64,000 nucleotides of DNA from Paralvinella palmiformis (GCA_025642065.1 JAODUP010001487.1:1-64000), one strand, 5' to 3'; shown: positions 38,560-52,016, counted from the first letter of the stretch. Numbers and translations are program-made. Notes: generated from the sequence alone by a model not told the origin.

Positions 38560-40930
38560 AACTTGGTTCCATTTTGAACTGAAACGATGAAATAAGCTAC
38601 TCAGAGTTATTTTATCAAATTGTCGGACTCATATAAACGAGTTCTAAAACTGGATATACTTTTACGTAGGAAGACACCAAATGCTGAAGAAAGAATTAAA
38701 CATCTTAGTTTTTACCTCATCAAAACATTTGCGAAATCTACTAATTAATATATTCCCTGTAGCATACAAGCGTTTTACATGTCTCATAATGTTTCTTCAT
38801 TATCAAGTTTGTCATGAACAATCATTCCTAGATATTTGTTGCTAGATACAAATGAGAGAAGTCTCATTGTTCAACATGATCCCTGGGACATATAAACTCG
38901 ACAATTTCTTCAGTTTAAATAACATACATTTGGTTTTACTCTCATTATATTTAACAATATTACTGTGAGCAAAGTTAACACACATACCAAGCAATTTGTG
39001 TAGGGCAGATGGTGAAGGAGTAATAATACAGGTGTCATCAGCACACATAATATGATTAGAAATAACACCATTCATTCTACAACCAATCTTGCTGTTATTA
39101 AGACAAAGACTAAGGTCATCCATATAACTATTAAATAATACTGGGGACATTATGCCACCTTGACGCACCCTATTGGAGACGGTAAGAAATAGTGAATATA
39201 AATTACCCCATCGAACACAACTAGTTTGTTTGCAATACCAACAAACTAACAGGCGAATTAACATGACATCAATACCACGATGAATGAGTTTTTTAGACAA
39301 GCACCAATGGTTAACGCAGTTAAATGCCTTGGACGCATCAAGATAGCAAACATACACTGGATTAGAGCGTGAATTATAATACTCTATGACTTGCTTTAGT
39401 GAGAACACACACATATCAGTACCATCTTTGTTTTAAAAACCAAACTGATTACAAACACTTCCCAATTTGTCGTGTAGTTCAATTATCTTCCATACCACAC
39501 TCGTAACTGCAACAGGTCTATAATTGTCTTTATCCATAACAAAGCCCTTCGTAATTTTAATTATACGTATAATAAATGTTTCCATCAACTTAGGTGGTAA
39601 ATATCCATTGGAAAACATACAGAGTATACAGAATAATCTAGGATCAGCATACTTAAATTGTTCACTTTGCGAAGAGTCTGTACCAGCACTTTTGTTAGAT
39701 TTGAGATTTGCAATTGTGTCTCTGATTTCTGAAACACTAAACTTAGGAAAAGATCCAGAGGTATTATCAACACATTTAGTAACACTATTAACACAAGACA
39801 TATAATTTGTATCACCATTAGAGTTGAGTAGGTCAGAATAGTGGTCATGCTACATGTTTGTTATATTACATTCACCACTAACACCATTGATAGTCGATGG
39901 CAAAACATTACTATTGATACGATTCATTTTAAAAGCATCTTTCCAGAAAGTGATATCATCCCTTTTAAATAACTTATTCGCAAGGGCATCAGCTCTCACT
40001 CAATCATCATTTGATTTACAAAATCTTTAATACTGCTTAAATCTGGCCCGAGTACGTTTAATTAAATCACATAAAGGGCCAAACCTTGGCTTAGAATTAC
40101 ACTGCCATAAAAGGAAGGCATCTCTGGCTTCTGAATGAGCCTATTTAACATATTCTTTCCATCCTAAACAGTATGATATATGTTTTACTAGTTCGAATAT
40201 GAGGTAGCAAATGTGTACTGGAATCGGATACGGCATTGATAATATTCATGTACATTTTATCAATAGACAACCTATGTTTATTGTCACAGCAAGATATATT
40301 GGTGCACATAAGTGGATCATAATCTAATACCAGCTTAGAAATAGCCTTAACGGAATTGTTATTTGGGACTGACCAGTCTATATGAGATTTAGACTGGATA
40401 TCCTGATGACCTGTTACATGCAAACAATTACAATCTAATTGAACAACAATAAGTAGATGATTTGATGTATAATAACAATATTAAAAATTATATCAAAATC
40501 TGTAGCAGTAGTAATAATATGATCCAGCCAACTGACAGAATTGTGAGCAGGGCTGATATAAGTGAAAGAATTATCATTCAGAAAATGGACATCTGCCAAT
40601 ATAACATTTTCTTCAGCACAGAAATCGGTTAAATGTCCACCAAACTTGGAAATCACTGTGTCACCCCTGACAAGCAAATTAACATTAAAATCTCCCACTA
40701 CATAAATATAAGGTGTGGGATATGATTCAAAAAAATCATTGATTTTCCCAGATACATTAGGAATTCGTCTTCATTGTCAGCAGTCACAAGGCATATAGAT
40801 ATTAATAAACATAGCCTTGATACCATTCATATCTACCGCTATGCCAAGCAATCTGGAGTCTCCGAGGTCAACAACACTACATCGTTCACCAAGTGACTTT
40901 TCCCATAGGATACCCAGACGCGGTGGAAAT
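38560..40930 (-). mobile_element. Decayed non-LTR retrotransposon (endonuclease plus reverse transcriptase)
   Basis: Minus-strand order 5' to 3': AP-endonuclease pieces near 40690-40530 (G-D-F-N, F-T-Y-x-S, W-L-D-H-I); linker 40420-40150; RT N-part 39800-39440 (L-K-S-N-K-S-A-G-T-D, G-Y-L-P, D-N-Y-R-P-V-A); RT core 39414-38842 (D-A-S-K-A-F, V-R-Q-G-G-I-M-S-P, M-D-D-L, C-A-D-D); and a degenerate C-terminal part with Y-L-G-M-I-V. The RQGG-SP and MDDL motifs set this element apart from the GVPQGS-type CR1/L2 copies elsewhere in the window. Frameshifts and stops throughout; catalytic YADD is CADD. Confidence 0.85.
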
Positions 40931-41381
40931 AATGTTTATCGATCAGTATATCGATAATAGATTAATAGAATCTGGCAGGAATCCAAAATATAGAGGAGAG
41001 GATCTAACCCATAAGTACAATGAGAGAGTATTACGTCAGCTAGGCTATGTTACTTGCCATTCTATATGATTAACCATTATGTCATTAGAAGGTGGCCATT
41101 ATTAGCAAATTACAAACAAGCTTATTATGCACGTTCACAAATATAACTCCTGTTAAATATAGTTAGGGTGATAAAATGGACATCACTATTATATCAGAAT
41201 ACAAGAGGAAATTCCATTGTTGCCTTAGATCGTAACAACAGGTGCAATATAAAGTTCAGTTGATGATAGATTAAAAGGAATGTTAGACTTCTAGGATACA
41301 GAACATCGGACATTAAATAAATATGTTATTGCAGATGGTTCTAAGAAGATGATGATAGTTATTTTACATTCATATTAAATA

Positions 41382-43195
41382 ATAATAATAATAATAATAT
41401 ATTTAATAAAGCGCCCTTACTAGCAGGAGCCATTTAAATGCGCTATACAAATAATATGTAACATAATAATATCACAAATAATACGTCTGTAGACACCCTG
41501 TAAGTGATTTAAAAGATAATAATTATTATGATCATATTTTCTAGTATTTGTTACAATGCGAGCTGCACTATTCTGAATTCGTTGAAGGCGATTAATGTTA
41601 TAATCAGATATGCCATATAACAGGGAGTTACAATAGTCTATACGAGATGTAACAAAGGTATGGACTAAGTTACAAGTGTTTCTTGTTTCAAGAATTCTTT
41701 TAAATAGTGGATGTTCTTAAGATGGTAGTAGGCAGCTCGGCATACTGATGTGACATGTTCATGCATGTTAATACATTGGTCAAAAATAACCCCTAGATTT
41801 TTTACTGACCCATTAGGGGTAATCGAAGATGCATCTATCTGTAATGCTGGTGTCTTTAAGGATTTAACACAATGTGGTGATGCAAAATATATAATACAGT
41901 CATTCGGACATCGTTTATCCGACACATCTACCATTCGACACATTATTGCTCCATTATAAATGACTCTTTAATCCGACAAAATCGTGTTCCACATTCCGAC
42001 TCTGACGCTTCATTTCTCCAACAGAATGTGACATTTCAATGTAAAATGACCCGGATTATCCGACAACACGAAAATGTTGTCAAATATTTTCGCTGGTTCA
42101 GTCATGCAAGACACACCAATATGATGCCAGTAATGGTTCATTAAGTTGCCCACCCGCGGTAATTGCTATATCGTAACCAATTATAATCGTCCTTGATCAT
42201 AGACACCGACATACGATGTTTCCATTGCCTGTGGCTATCTAATAGCCAATCATAATCATTCATGACTAATTAAAAACACAAATGTCTGATCTTTCCAACT
42301 AACAGATCATGAGGTAATCTGATGGACTAAGTGACTCGAGTATTTCTTTATAATGTCTATAATTAACAAATATCAAAAAGATCAATGGCGTCTATGCCAT
42401 TCCGTATCTTGCGCACGGTTAATGAATATTGGCTTAAATACAGAGGTATATCTCTATGATTTAAAATATGTGACAGAGACTATCGGTATATGTCACAAAC
42501 TCGATATTCCGACATTCTCGTTAATCCCACATATCATAATGTGACAAACCTTGTCGGATTAACGCATTCTGACTGTACTTGTTTTATTATCATTTAGGTT
42601 TACAAGATTTTGAGTCATCCATAGCCGAATACCAGTAATATAATGTTTTAAATTCTTCAAGGAAGAGGAGACACTTAACTCATTGTCAGGATCCAATAAT
42701 ATATACAGCTGTGTGTCATCAGTATACAAGTGCTGTTTAATCCCATATCACTGCACATTGATCCCAAAAGGACGGGTATACATTGTGAAAACCAGAGGAC
42801 CAAGAACTGAACCCTGTGGTACCCCAGATAATAAAAACTGAACGTCAAATAAAATACCATGAACAGATACTCTCTGGAAGCGTGATTCCAGATAGGATCT
42901 AAATGATTCAAGTACTTTACCTGACAGACCGAACATGTCTTTTAACGTAGAGAAAAGTACATTATGGTCAACTGTATTAAATGCTGCAGACAGGCCCATA
43001 ATTACTGGCTTACCGTGATAAATTGACATCATAATATAATTTTTCACCCGAACCAAGGCTGGCCTTTCACAAGCCATGTAGGCATAGGGTTAACTGCACA
43101 TAAAGCATTAGATAACCTTTTCAGTAACTGTTTGATATCACTCTCTGTGAAAGGCTCAAATGCTTCCATCGTGGATATGCATTATTCTTGGGCAT
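41382..43195 (-). mobile_element. CR1/L2-type LINE with a nested MITE
   Basis: Minus strand: a pre-RT segment (F-E-P-F-T-E-S-D-I, N-P-M-P-T-W-L) near 43180-43080, then an internal deletion, RT core (L-S-A-A-F-N-T-V-D-H, G-V-P-Q-G-S-V-L-G-P-L-V-F) near 43000-42790, the L-L-D-P-D-N segment, a MITE (41897-42575), then G-V-I-F-D-Q and S-R-I-D-Y-C-N-S-L-L-Y-G downstream. The 3' end has the L2-like GCGCATTT...GGGCGC motif and an (ATT)n tail at 41382-41400. Related to the copy at 62480-64000. Confidence 0.85.
41897..42575. mobile_element. TA-flanked MITE (679 bp) inserted in the LINE
   Basis: TA duplicated at 41895-41896 and 42576-42577. Left end CAGTCATTCGGACATCG; right end on the minus strand CAGTCAGAATGCGTTAATCC; both lead into ATCCGACA. 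On removing it with one TA, the LINE reading frame continues through N-K-T-S-I-I-Y-F-A-S exactly as in the uninterrupted LINE at 63340-63400. Internal sequence is shared with 16240-17165. Confidence 0.85.
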
Positions 43196-43319
43196 TAGTG
43201 ATGATCATATTATAAAGATAATATATTATAACGATAATGTATTATAAGGAGAAGTAGTAATTCAGTATACATAAAACAATCTTAGCTCCGCGCTGATTTT
43301 TTTCTCAGAATATTTTGCG

Positions 43320-43356
<37 letters not shown>

Positions 43357-45142
43357 GCACAGTCGTTTTATTTGTATAGATTATGGTAACTCTAATCTGC
43401 GTAAAATTAGCTTATACAACTTGAACTTAGCATTGTTGAGGTATCATTAATCTCTTCTGGAAATAATATGATTGATGACTACTCTAAACATCATTTAGAT
43501 TGTCCTGTATACGGTTCTGCGCAATTTTTGTCGTATGTCGTTCAAGTCAAGTAGGAATTAATACAATTTATTTGACACTGTTATCGAAGTACCTTATAAT
43601 CTTAAAGTGGCAGTATCCAGTTTTATGATCTACAATATCTAGCTGTAAATTGAATAATTTTTAATGTGTGTAAATTATCAAACAATACCGAAACCTAAAC
43701 GTAATCTGGGAAATAAAATGTTTGTGTTCAGTGATATTTAAAGAAACATTTGCACTATAAATAAATTCACCCCATATTCAATGGAATAAAATGTAAATGT
43801 TTCTATTTGATGGATAGCTTTGTATACATGGTAGGCTAAATGGGCCAGGATCTCTCCAAACGAAATGAGGCGAATTGAAAGATGAAATACCCTTCTGACA
43901 ATGTAATAAAATAATGTTTCATTTATCAATCACAGTTTTCTAATTAAATGTCCATTTAATTAATAGCATACTTATTTAAATGCACCAGTATATTTAAGAC
44001 AATTTTCGTGATCCATCTAACATATTCTTACCATACATTTAATTTTTACAACATTAAGAAATACACATTTATAATAATACTTGTAGCACAGTTCTTTTAT
44101 TTTACAGGGCAAATACAAACTTGACTAGTAGTAAAAATGAGTTTCTCGTTTTATGATACAATTGCATCAGCTACAGAAATAAATAATTAGTCTTACTATA
44201 GTAATACTTAAATAATGATTTGATTCCATACACATGAAGGTCTGTTGCATTGAACTGGATACATAATTTTACTGTTTAATTAGATAAATAACGTATATAC
44301 CTTGTCTTCGATTTTGTTATGTGTTCTTCCTTATCTCTGTGTCCTAACAAGATTTGAGTGTAGTGTACACCCTAATATGCAATATAATTCAAAATATTAA
44401 AGATGATATAATTTAAAGAAAAGGCAGGAAACGAGAATAAATAAATACATTAAGTTCTAGAAAACATCTAGAGCTAACATTAACATAACGCCAAATTTTG
44501 CTTAGTGACATATCGCCAAATAATTTAGCGGCTAAAGCATTGTGCTGCTAATCTCCAGGTTGGCAGTCCATATCCGACTCAAATCTATGTTTCTAGAATA
44601 TTGCCATAGGATGTTGCCCCTAAGCCATATGCCTCAGACATAATAAATACCGTAGATTATAGCGTACAGAGTGATAGAGTCACATTTCAATGTTGTCTAT
44701 GTACAGAGAATGTTTCATCTATCAGTAAAGGTCTTCGGCCCGATGATCGCATTTTCCACGAAGTAGAATTTTGCTTGAATGTCAAATTTATGAACAGCAT
44801 TGATGCTATTCGACACACTCACTCACTCACTCACTCAATCAATCATTCATCCACAGACTCACATCAAAATTATTAATTGGGCCCTTAAAAATACATATTT
44901 TGTTAGCGAGATTACAATATGTGTCTGTGACTTTACGACCATTTCATAGTACTGCGATTAGTACGACAACATCGATATTGATTAAAGATATAATATTAGT
45001 GAACCAAAGGTTGACCGTATCAGGTTCTTTCTGTTTGCTACAAGGTACAGAATTTCAGCAAAACATCCAATTATGTAACAGACTATTGAAGCGAATTAAC
45101 CTTATTGCACATTACTTCGTACCAGAATATTTAATCAGTAAT
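43196..45142. other. Intergenic with (AC)n and a SINE body fragment
   Basis: (AC)n at 43321-43354. The inverted SINE body at 43795-43890 is listed separately. A CACT minisatellite lies near 44813-44840. No gene recognised. Confidence 0.5.
43795..43890 (-). mobile_element. SINE 3' body fragment
   Basis: GGTAGGCTAAATGGGCC then CTCCAAACGAAATGA are the reverse complement of the body of the SINE at 10931-11105. No tRNA-like head seen. Confidence 0.55.
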
Positions 45143-45185
45143 CATGCTGATTTAATAGAACTATACAAACTTTGTCTTTCAAGAG
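45143..45185 (-). pseudogene. Tail-exon remnant fused to a transposase fragment
   Basis: The 43 bp are nearly identical to the last codons and stop region of receptor exon 7 (ACAAACTTTGTCTTTCAAGA on the plus strand at about 45164-45183). Homology stops at 45185, where pogo/Tigger-like coding sequence begins. No other exon of this unit was found to the right. It marks another lost receptor unit between D and E. Confidence 0.7.
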
Positions 45186-45640
45186 CAGCAGTTCAGGTAG
45201 TCAACTCAGGCGAGATGTTCATCGAACAGCCCGAACCACATTTAAATTGTAATGTACCACGGGCAACACTTCAAACCCGCCTCAATGGGAAGGTATCACT
45301 TGATGCAAAGCCGGGGAGGATGTCTAGGTCCATTTCCGACAGAAGAGAAAACTGGTTGACTCTACATGAAATCGGGCAAAGATGGGTGTATGGTTCAGGA
45401 AGGAACAGTTTCTGATATGTGCTGGGCAGTATGCCGAAGCGTATGCTATACAGTTCAAAGGTGGAAAGCCAACAAATAAATAGTGGTGTGTAATGCTAAA
45501 ACGACATTCTTATTTGAAGTTTAAAAAAAAACAGGAACAGCTGTTCGTCATCAGGGTATGGACCAGAAAGTTGTGAAGTCATACTTCGAAGCAATTCATG
45601 TGACATCTGAGTATTTAATAAGGGTTTTACCATAGAAAAA
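45186..45640 (+). mobile_element. pogo/Tigger-like transposase N-terminal fragment
   Basis: The frame shows N-V-P-R-A-T-L-Q-x-R-L-N-G-K, typical of the psq/CENP-B N-terminal helix-turn-helix. After one frame change come A-G-Q-Y-A, F-K-G-G-K-P-T-N, L-K-R-H and a K-S-Y-F-E segment, in the order found in the CENP-B-type DNA-binding domain and the linker before the DDE region. No DDE catalytic part is present. Confidence 0.65.
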
Positions 45641-45784
45641 CCTATATATAATGCAGCTTACGTCATAATATGGTAGATACCCTTTTTTATTTACAAAAAT
45701 CTGGTCAAACTTGAAGTGAATTGACAATGACACCACACTAATTATTGTGTTTCTTGTGACAGTGTGGTATGTACAAGGATCTCT

Positions 45785-47215
45785 GTAGAAAATGAATACA
45801 CTACTATTCGAGAAGAAGAAGTATTTCTATTCCACAAAGATAGAGGAATGTGGAAAAGATCAAAAGAAATTCTTCAAATTAACTAAGAACTTGATGGGAA
45901 GTAACACAAATGTAATGTTTTCACATTTTACCTCTGCTGAACTCACGGCGGACAAGATAAGTAATCATTCATGAGAAAAAACAACAATCATCAGGAATAA
46001 GATCATTTCTGATTCCCAAAAAACTACCTGCAATATCACCATGGATGCAGATATTATGTTTAATGGAAATATGCTCGAAATATTCTGAAGTGGAGGTCAA
46101 GGAGATAACCATCAAGTTTCCCAACAAGTCTTGTGACTTGGATCCACTACCCACTTGGATTTTGAAGAAATGTGTGGATCACCTTTTGCGACTGATAACA
46201 GCCAATAATAGGTCATATGATGAGTCAGTAATGCTCTTATGTTTGAAACGAGCCAACATAAGCACGCTGCTTAAGAGAGACTTGGGTTGGATAAAGAAGA
46301 TATGTAGAATTATTGTCCTATTCCTAACATTCCTTTAATCTCCAATTTTATTGAATAGGTAGTAGCAAGGCGTATAGAAGACCACGTAGAGCACAATGAC
46401 TTAAATGAATGTTATCAGTCTGCATATCGTAGAGGTCGTTAAAAATAAACTGCTTTCTTGAACGTGCACAGTGACACTGCTGGGTCTCTTGATGAAGGGT
46501 CCATGACTGCATTAGTTATGCTTGATTTATCTGCAGCTTTCGATGTGATCGATCATCTAATACTTTGGAACCAAGAAAAGGGCCTTAACTTGGGTAATGT
46601 CGTACCTCGTTGACAGAACCCGGTGTATTTCAGTGGCGGATAAAACATCACCAGATGTATGTCTTTATTTTAGTGTACCACATAAATCCGTTTTTAGACC
46701 AACTAAATACTGTGTGTATAACATACCAGTTGGTGGAATTATTAAACGACATAATATTATATATCATTGCTATGTCGATGACACAGAAGTGCACATGAAT
46801 TTAAAGTCATGTGATAAATGGGATGATACTTCATCTTCAATTGAATCTTGCATTGAACACATAGGTATTTGGAAGAACAACATCATGTTGAAATTGAATA
46901 AGACTTTAGTCTAAGCCCTTATTATTTCTTGACTGGACTATGGCAATACATTGTTACAGAATATGCCTGGTTCTCTAACAGGCCGGCCGCCTACAGCGAG
47001 TTCAGAACTGAGCTGCACGTCTGGTAACGCGCACTTGCAAAAGGGAACATATAACACCAGTTATCTTCTACCTGAACAGGCTTCCTGTATGTTTCAGATA
47101 ACTGTTCAAGATCCAGTTTCATACATTCAAAGTACTGAGGGAAACGGCATCAATGTATCTAAGCGATCTGATTCAAGAGTATACACCAGTGTGAATCCTC
47201 CGATTTGAAAACATC
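45785..47215 (+). mobile_element. CR1/L2-type LINE, frameshifted
   Basis: Ordered pieces: pre-RT linker (K-I-E-E-C-G-K-D-Q-K-K-F-F-K), P-N-K-S-C-D-L-D-P-L-P-T-W-I-L-K-K-C, N-Y-R-P-like region near 46320, L-D-L-S-A-A-F-D near 46525, a degraded S-V-P-H-K-S-V in place of S-V-P-Q-G-S-V, Y-V-D-D in place of YADD, and a C-terminal N-M-P-G-S-L-T-G-R with decayed H-W-L-P region. Multiple stops; inactive. Confidence 0.8.
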
Positions 47216-48599
47216 AATCATGCCCCGTGGATAATATTTCATAACCTTTAATCGACTAGTAAAAGATTTAAAATTGTTTTGACAAATATAACCACATGAA
47301 TTATGTTATTATATTACCATGCACTCACTTTAATATTATTTATACAAGATGTATTTGCTGCAGTTGTTCATGCCTGTGCTACGTCTCGCATCAATTATTT
47401 CTCTTTCTGTTTTAAGCTTGTTTGTTTTAACAATGAACTACCTTCAGCGAATTGGGAATAATGTAGTTCATAAAGTGAAAAAATCAGCCAATTTTTAATA
47501 TTCTGTTCATCATGTCTGTTATATAGTGCCTTTCTATTATATATCAGGTGTTTGTTATGCAGTATATTCACCTCAAGGTTTTATTAATGACTTATTGATA
47601 TATTAATGTTTAGTGGATCTGTGTTATTTCATTTCTATCCAAAGGTGAGTGTATTTTCGGCCAAGTGATAGGTGTCTATATAGTCCAGTAACATCCACTT
47701 TGTGGAAAAGGTTGCTGGCAGGAATTAATAATGTATATTTCTTGAATAATTAAATCTGTATTTACTTTCGTTATAGGTCAGTAACCGCTCCCTCCCCTAT
47801 CCCCATAAATCTATATATGCGCTAGAGCACACATATATATGCTTGAAATATCAAAACTTTAACATAGAATAGTCAAAGATTAGTCAATTTATCAAAATAT
47901 CAGGTTTGAGTAAATTATTGAAGTAATACGAATCAAACAATATGTTGTCATACAATATATCTACGGTCACTGTATGCGGACAGCTGGCAGTACACACTGT
48001 ACGTCTAATGTTTAAGTCCCATTGCTGTCCATGAAGTGTTTCCAGAATCAAAGGTTTCAGCATAATTATCTAATTTTTCTTGAATACAGTTGCTCAAAAT
48101 AGGTTCTATTTGGGAATAGTCATCATCAACCAATACATAAAGATAAATGATTTATTACTTTATTATGTCTATATATCATACAATTTGTTCCATGACATCA
48201 ACAGTATAGCATTGTTTACAAAGAAATAAGATACATTCGACATTGCTTAATCAATACATATGTGTGAACTACAATATATACGTCCACGTGAAAATAAATC
48301 CACGTCCTCTGATATAAGAAAATTGATACAAAAAAGTTAATGTAGATCAGCAAATATTGAGGATCGTATTAAGTGGGCGAATTTGGCGAATGACAAAAAA
48401 TCGCCAATTTAAAACGACGTCAACATTTTCTATTTTACAGTATAACACACAATCATAAATCGTGTCCAACCAAGAATTCGTCAAATTAAAACGCCGTCAT
48501 CTTGTCCAGATTATGAAATTGGCCATCTTTTGCAGATTTACTGTACTTTATTTTGATTTTAGCCTTATTAACGGTTTTATGGAACCTTTTCCTGATGTA

Positions 48600-48689
48600 C
48601 GTAGGGACAGACAGACGGACACACGCAAACATACACATAAACACACATACATAAACACACACACCTAAACACAAACACACACACAGAAA

Positions 48690-48780
<91 letters not shown>
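48600..48780. repeat. (AC)n-(AT)n-(AG)n compound microsatellite
   Basis: AC units to 48727, AT to 48764, AG to 48781, preceded by ACAG/ACGG units. Paralogous to 55905-56051. Confidence 0.9.
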
Positions 48781-48781
<1 letters not shown>

Positions 48782-49256
48782 TTATATTAGCAGTGACAAT
48801 CCATACACAACATTAAATTTACACAATTACTATAATAGGACTGCGAGTGCAAGACGTCTAATCCATGAGATTCTTCCTCATTGATATTCATACTAATAGA
48901 ATGAAGTAAGAATCAAGGACAATATTTGTTGTAATGGCGACTTATATACTTACTTGGAAGTAATATCTGACGATCAAGGAACTCAAAATACTTATGGTAT
49001 CAGCTCTTATAATCCAACTAGGAATTTTCACTATATCGTAGTGCAAGAGTTATCTACATCTCAGAAAACTTTATATCGATATAACACAACAAAGCACTAA
49101 ACAGGATATCAGTTACATCCACTCTCGCCAAAAGTTGACGAAATAATCTATGTAGCCTTAACATCCCAGTTTCGATGGGTACATTTCCAATTTCGTAACA
49201 ACTGTATTAAGCCCAAAAACAATTAGTGTTAGGGAAAAGTAATCTTTTGAAAATAT

Positions 49257-52016
49257 TTAAGTCGATCTTATAGAACTGTACAAACTTTGTCTTTCAAGAG
49301 ATCTCTCTCCTTCAGTTTTATCTCCGTTTCCTTGATTACGCATCTGTAATGTTGGACATGTACATTTGTCTGACAAGAGTGTCATCTGATTGGGTGGTAC
49401 GAGTGACATATCCCAGCAAGTAGCATTGTTTTCTGATTGATCTACAGTGACTGGTCTGTAGTAAGCTTGTACATTACTTCCTATTGTCGAGTAGGTCTTG
49501 TATAAGTTGGCTCTCTTCATTTCTTGCTTTATTCTGAAAATGTGTTCGGAAAAGAAATAACTTTACAATGGTATTTATTCCAATCTAGTGGTAAGAAGTT
49601 TTTACGATTGATAAATATTTCTTAATATAAAGATTGGCTCTCTTCATTTCTTGTTTCATTCTAAACATCAAAAATATAAATTGTGTTAGTTAACAGCAAA
49701 CTAGAATACATACATGATGTTTTTGATGAATTGTACGTTTTTAAACAGGGCATACCTGTATTTATTTATGTACACAGTTCCTATTACTATCGCAACTACA
49801 GAGAGAACGATAGCAATACTTGCTATTCCGCTGATCACCACAACTGAAATAAAATAGTTAATTACTAAAATATATTTTGCCAGATGCGAGATTTATTCGA
49901 TATGTTTCGTAATAAATATAATTTATTACACTCTTCCTTGGATTTACAGATTTACTAAACACGATTTATTAATTACTCATCACTTACTGGAAGACATGTG
50001 GAAGAATTCATGGTTGACTGTTTCTTCCTTTTCGGCAGGAGCTACCCTCAAAATATAGCCATCATTTAGATAATATGACAATTAAGCAGTTTTTATTCGA
50101 CTGTTTATACGTACGCATGCAACGAAATGTTATCATATAAATTATAAACGAGGCGAAAACATGTTGAATCTTTAGTATTTATAAATATCACATATCATAA
50201 ATGATGTTCTTGCGGGATATACATGTTTTTTTGATAAAGAGATATTTCGTTTTATTCAACATTGTTAGAGTTAACGGACTCTTATTGTTAAAAACATTTA
50301 CTATTTAAACTCATTGGATTATATAAAGTTAACTTATGTTAATAATCTACCAGCTTCTGTGCAATTTCCAACATCTCCTACCCATCTCTTTTTGACACAG
50401 GTAACTTGCCACTTCTTTTCATTGTTATCGCAGCCAATTACGGCCTCGCTCCCTTCTCTTTTATACCACGCATGCGAAGGTGGAACGAGCTCAGAACATC
50501 CGATAACTGCAAATTTTCATCATGAAAAAATATTACTGTTCAATCTGAAACTTGTATTTATCTTTCGTTTCGATAATCTGCTTATAAAACTTTAAAGTTA
50601 AAAAATGTCTATGTTGTAAAACGTATGTTTATTATTATACCTGTATGATGTATCAGAAAAATCGCCCCCTTTCGGCTATTTTTGGAGAAAAGATGAACCT
50701 CAATTGAATTAGTCTTCGATGTATAAAGTGTCCTTTCACGTCTCTGTCCACCACAAATCGTGTAGTTGATTCCGAGCGATCTCTCAAGGATAAAGCCGTA
50801 TACTGAGCCACAACTGATAAAACTGCTACTTGCTGATTCGCCATTAAAATCAATTATTTCCAAATGGATATTTTGTCCTGGATTCGCCGAAATGATCCAA
50901 GGTGACTTTGAGGAGCCGCATACTTTCCGATCTAATATTGAGCTAGATATATATCCGTTTCTTCCGGAAATTCTATTTGGATGACTCGAGCTGCACATTG
51001 CTTCAACTAGAAAAGTAGGAATTTGTAACAGTTTCTCAACCGTATATAACATTTAGCTATGTGTGGAGATATCTACCGCACAATGGTATAATGGCGAGAA
51101 GTCTAGGACTTCATCCACACTCAAAAGGTCTAAATAATATTTATGGACAATAAAAGGTATTTGAATAACGTATATGGTTATTTTTTATCTGAAACTCTAC
51201 ATTTAAATATTGCCGTTAAAAGAAACTGATTTATCTTGGTAGTCATACCACATACCTTTCAGGCAAGAATATTCAATTTTCAGATATTTCATAAGTATTT
51301 CCAGACAGTTTGTATTCGCTTCTTCGAGGTCATCATTTGTCACCAAAAATTGGCATTGTTGTCGACCAGAACACCACTGATCCAGAAGTGATAGCACATC
51401 ATTACTACATCCAAGAAAATCATCTTTCTTTTTAATACATCGACCAACATCCATTCTGCCAAACTCAGCTGATTTGACGTAAATAACTTCATTGGTTTGA
51501 CAAGATATTTGGAAATTTTCGGGGTTGCAAACTTCGACGATTTCTGTAAAGTAATACTAAAACACAATATAATTACTGCTGTTTAAAATATTAACTCAAA
51601 GTGAGTTTGATATAAAACACAGTTCAAATCAAAGAGGTAGATAGATATGGTAAAAGATTTAAAAAATAAAACTAGACGCACAGGCGAATATACACACAGA
51701 CAAAAAATAAACACACAGACAAAAGACATACAGACAGACACGTACACACACGGACACACAGGTTTTCTCACACAGGTAAGCCTGCAAACACAAATACACA
51801 CACGAGAACAACCTCCCCCCACACACACATACTATAGGAAGTGAATTGCCACCACGACCTGGTTTAACTACTACAAATAGTCGTCGACTTACGATCTACG
51901 CAACTGTTCGACGTTACGATCGGCGGTTACACAGTATGATATACGTAAGTTAGTTATACCACAGGCCGACTTACGAACAGATCAACGTCTACCCGTATAA
52001 GACGAATTATTTTCTA

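Noticed and set aside
38842..39414. Active reverse transcriptase gene
   Set aside because: YADD is CADD, and frameshifts separate the N-terminal RT and endonuclease parts, so it is a dead LINE.
49257..49533. ITAM in the receptor tail
   Set aside because: Two Y-x-x-I sites exist, but they are about 70 residues apart instead of the 6-8 needed for an ITAM; only the ITIM-like reading was kept.
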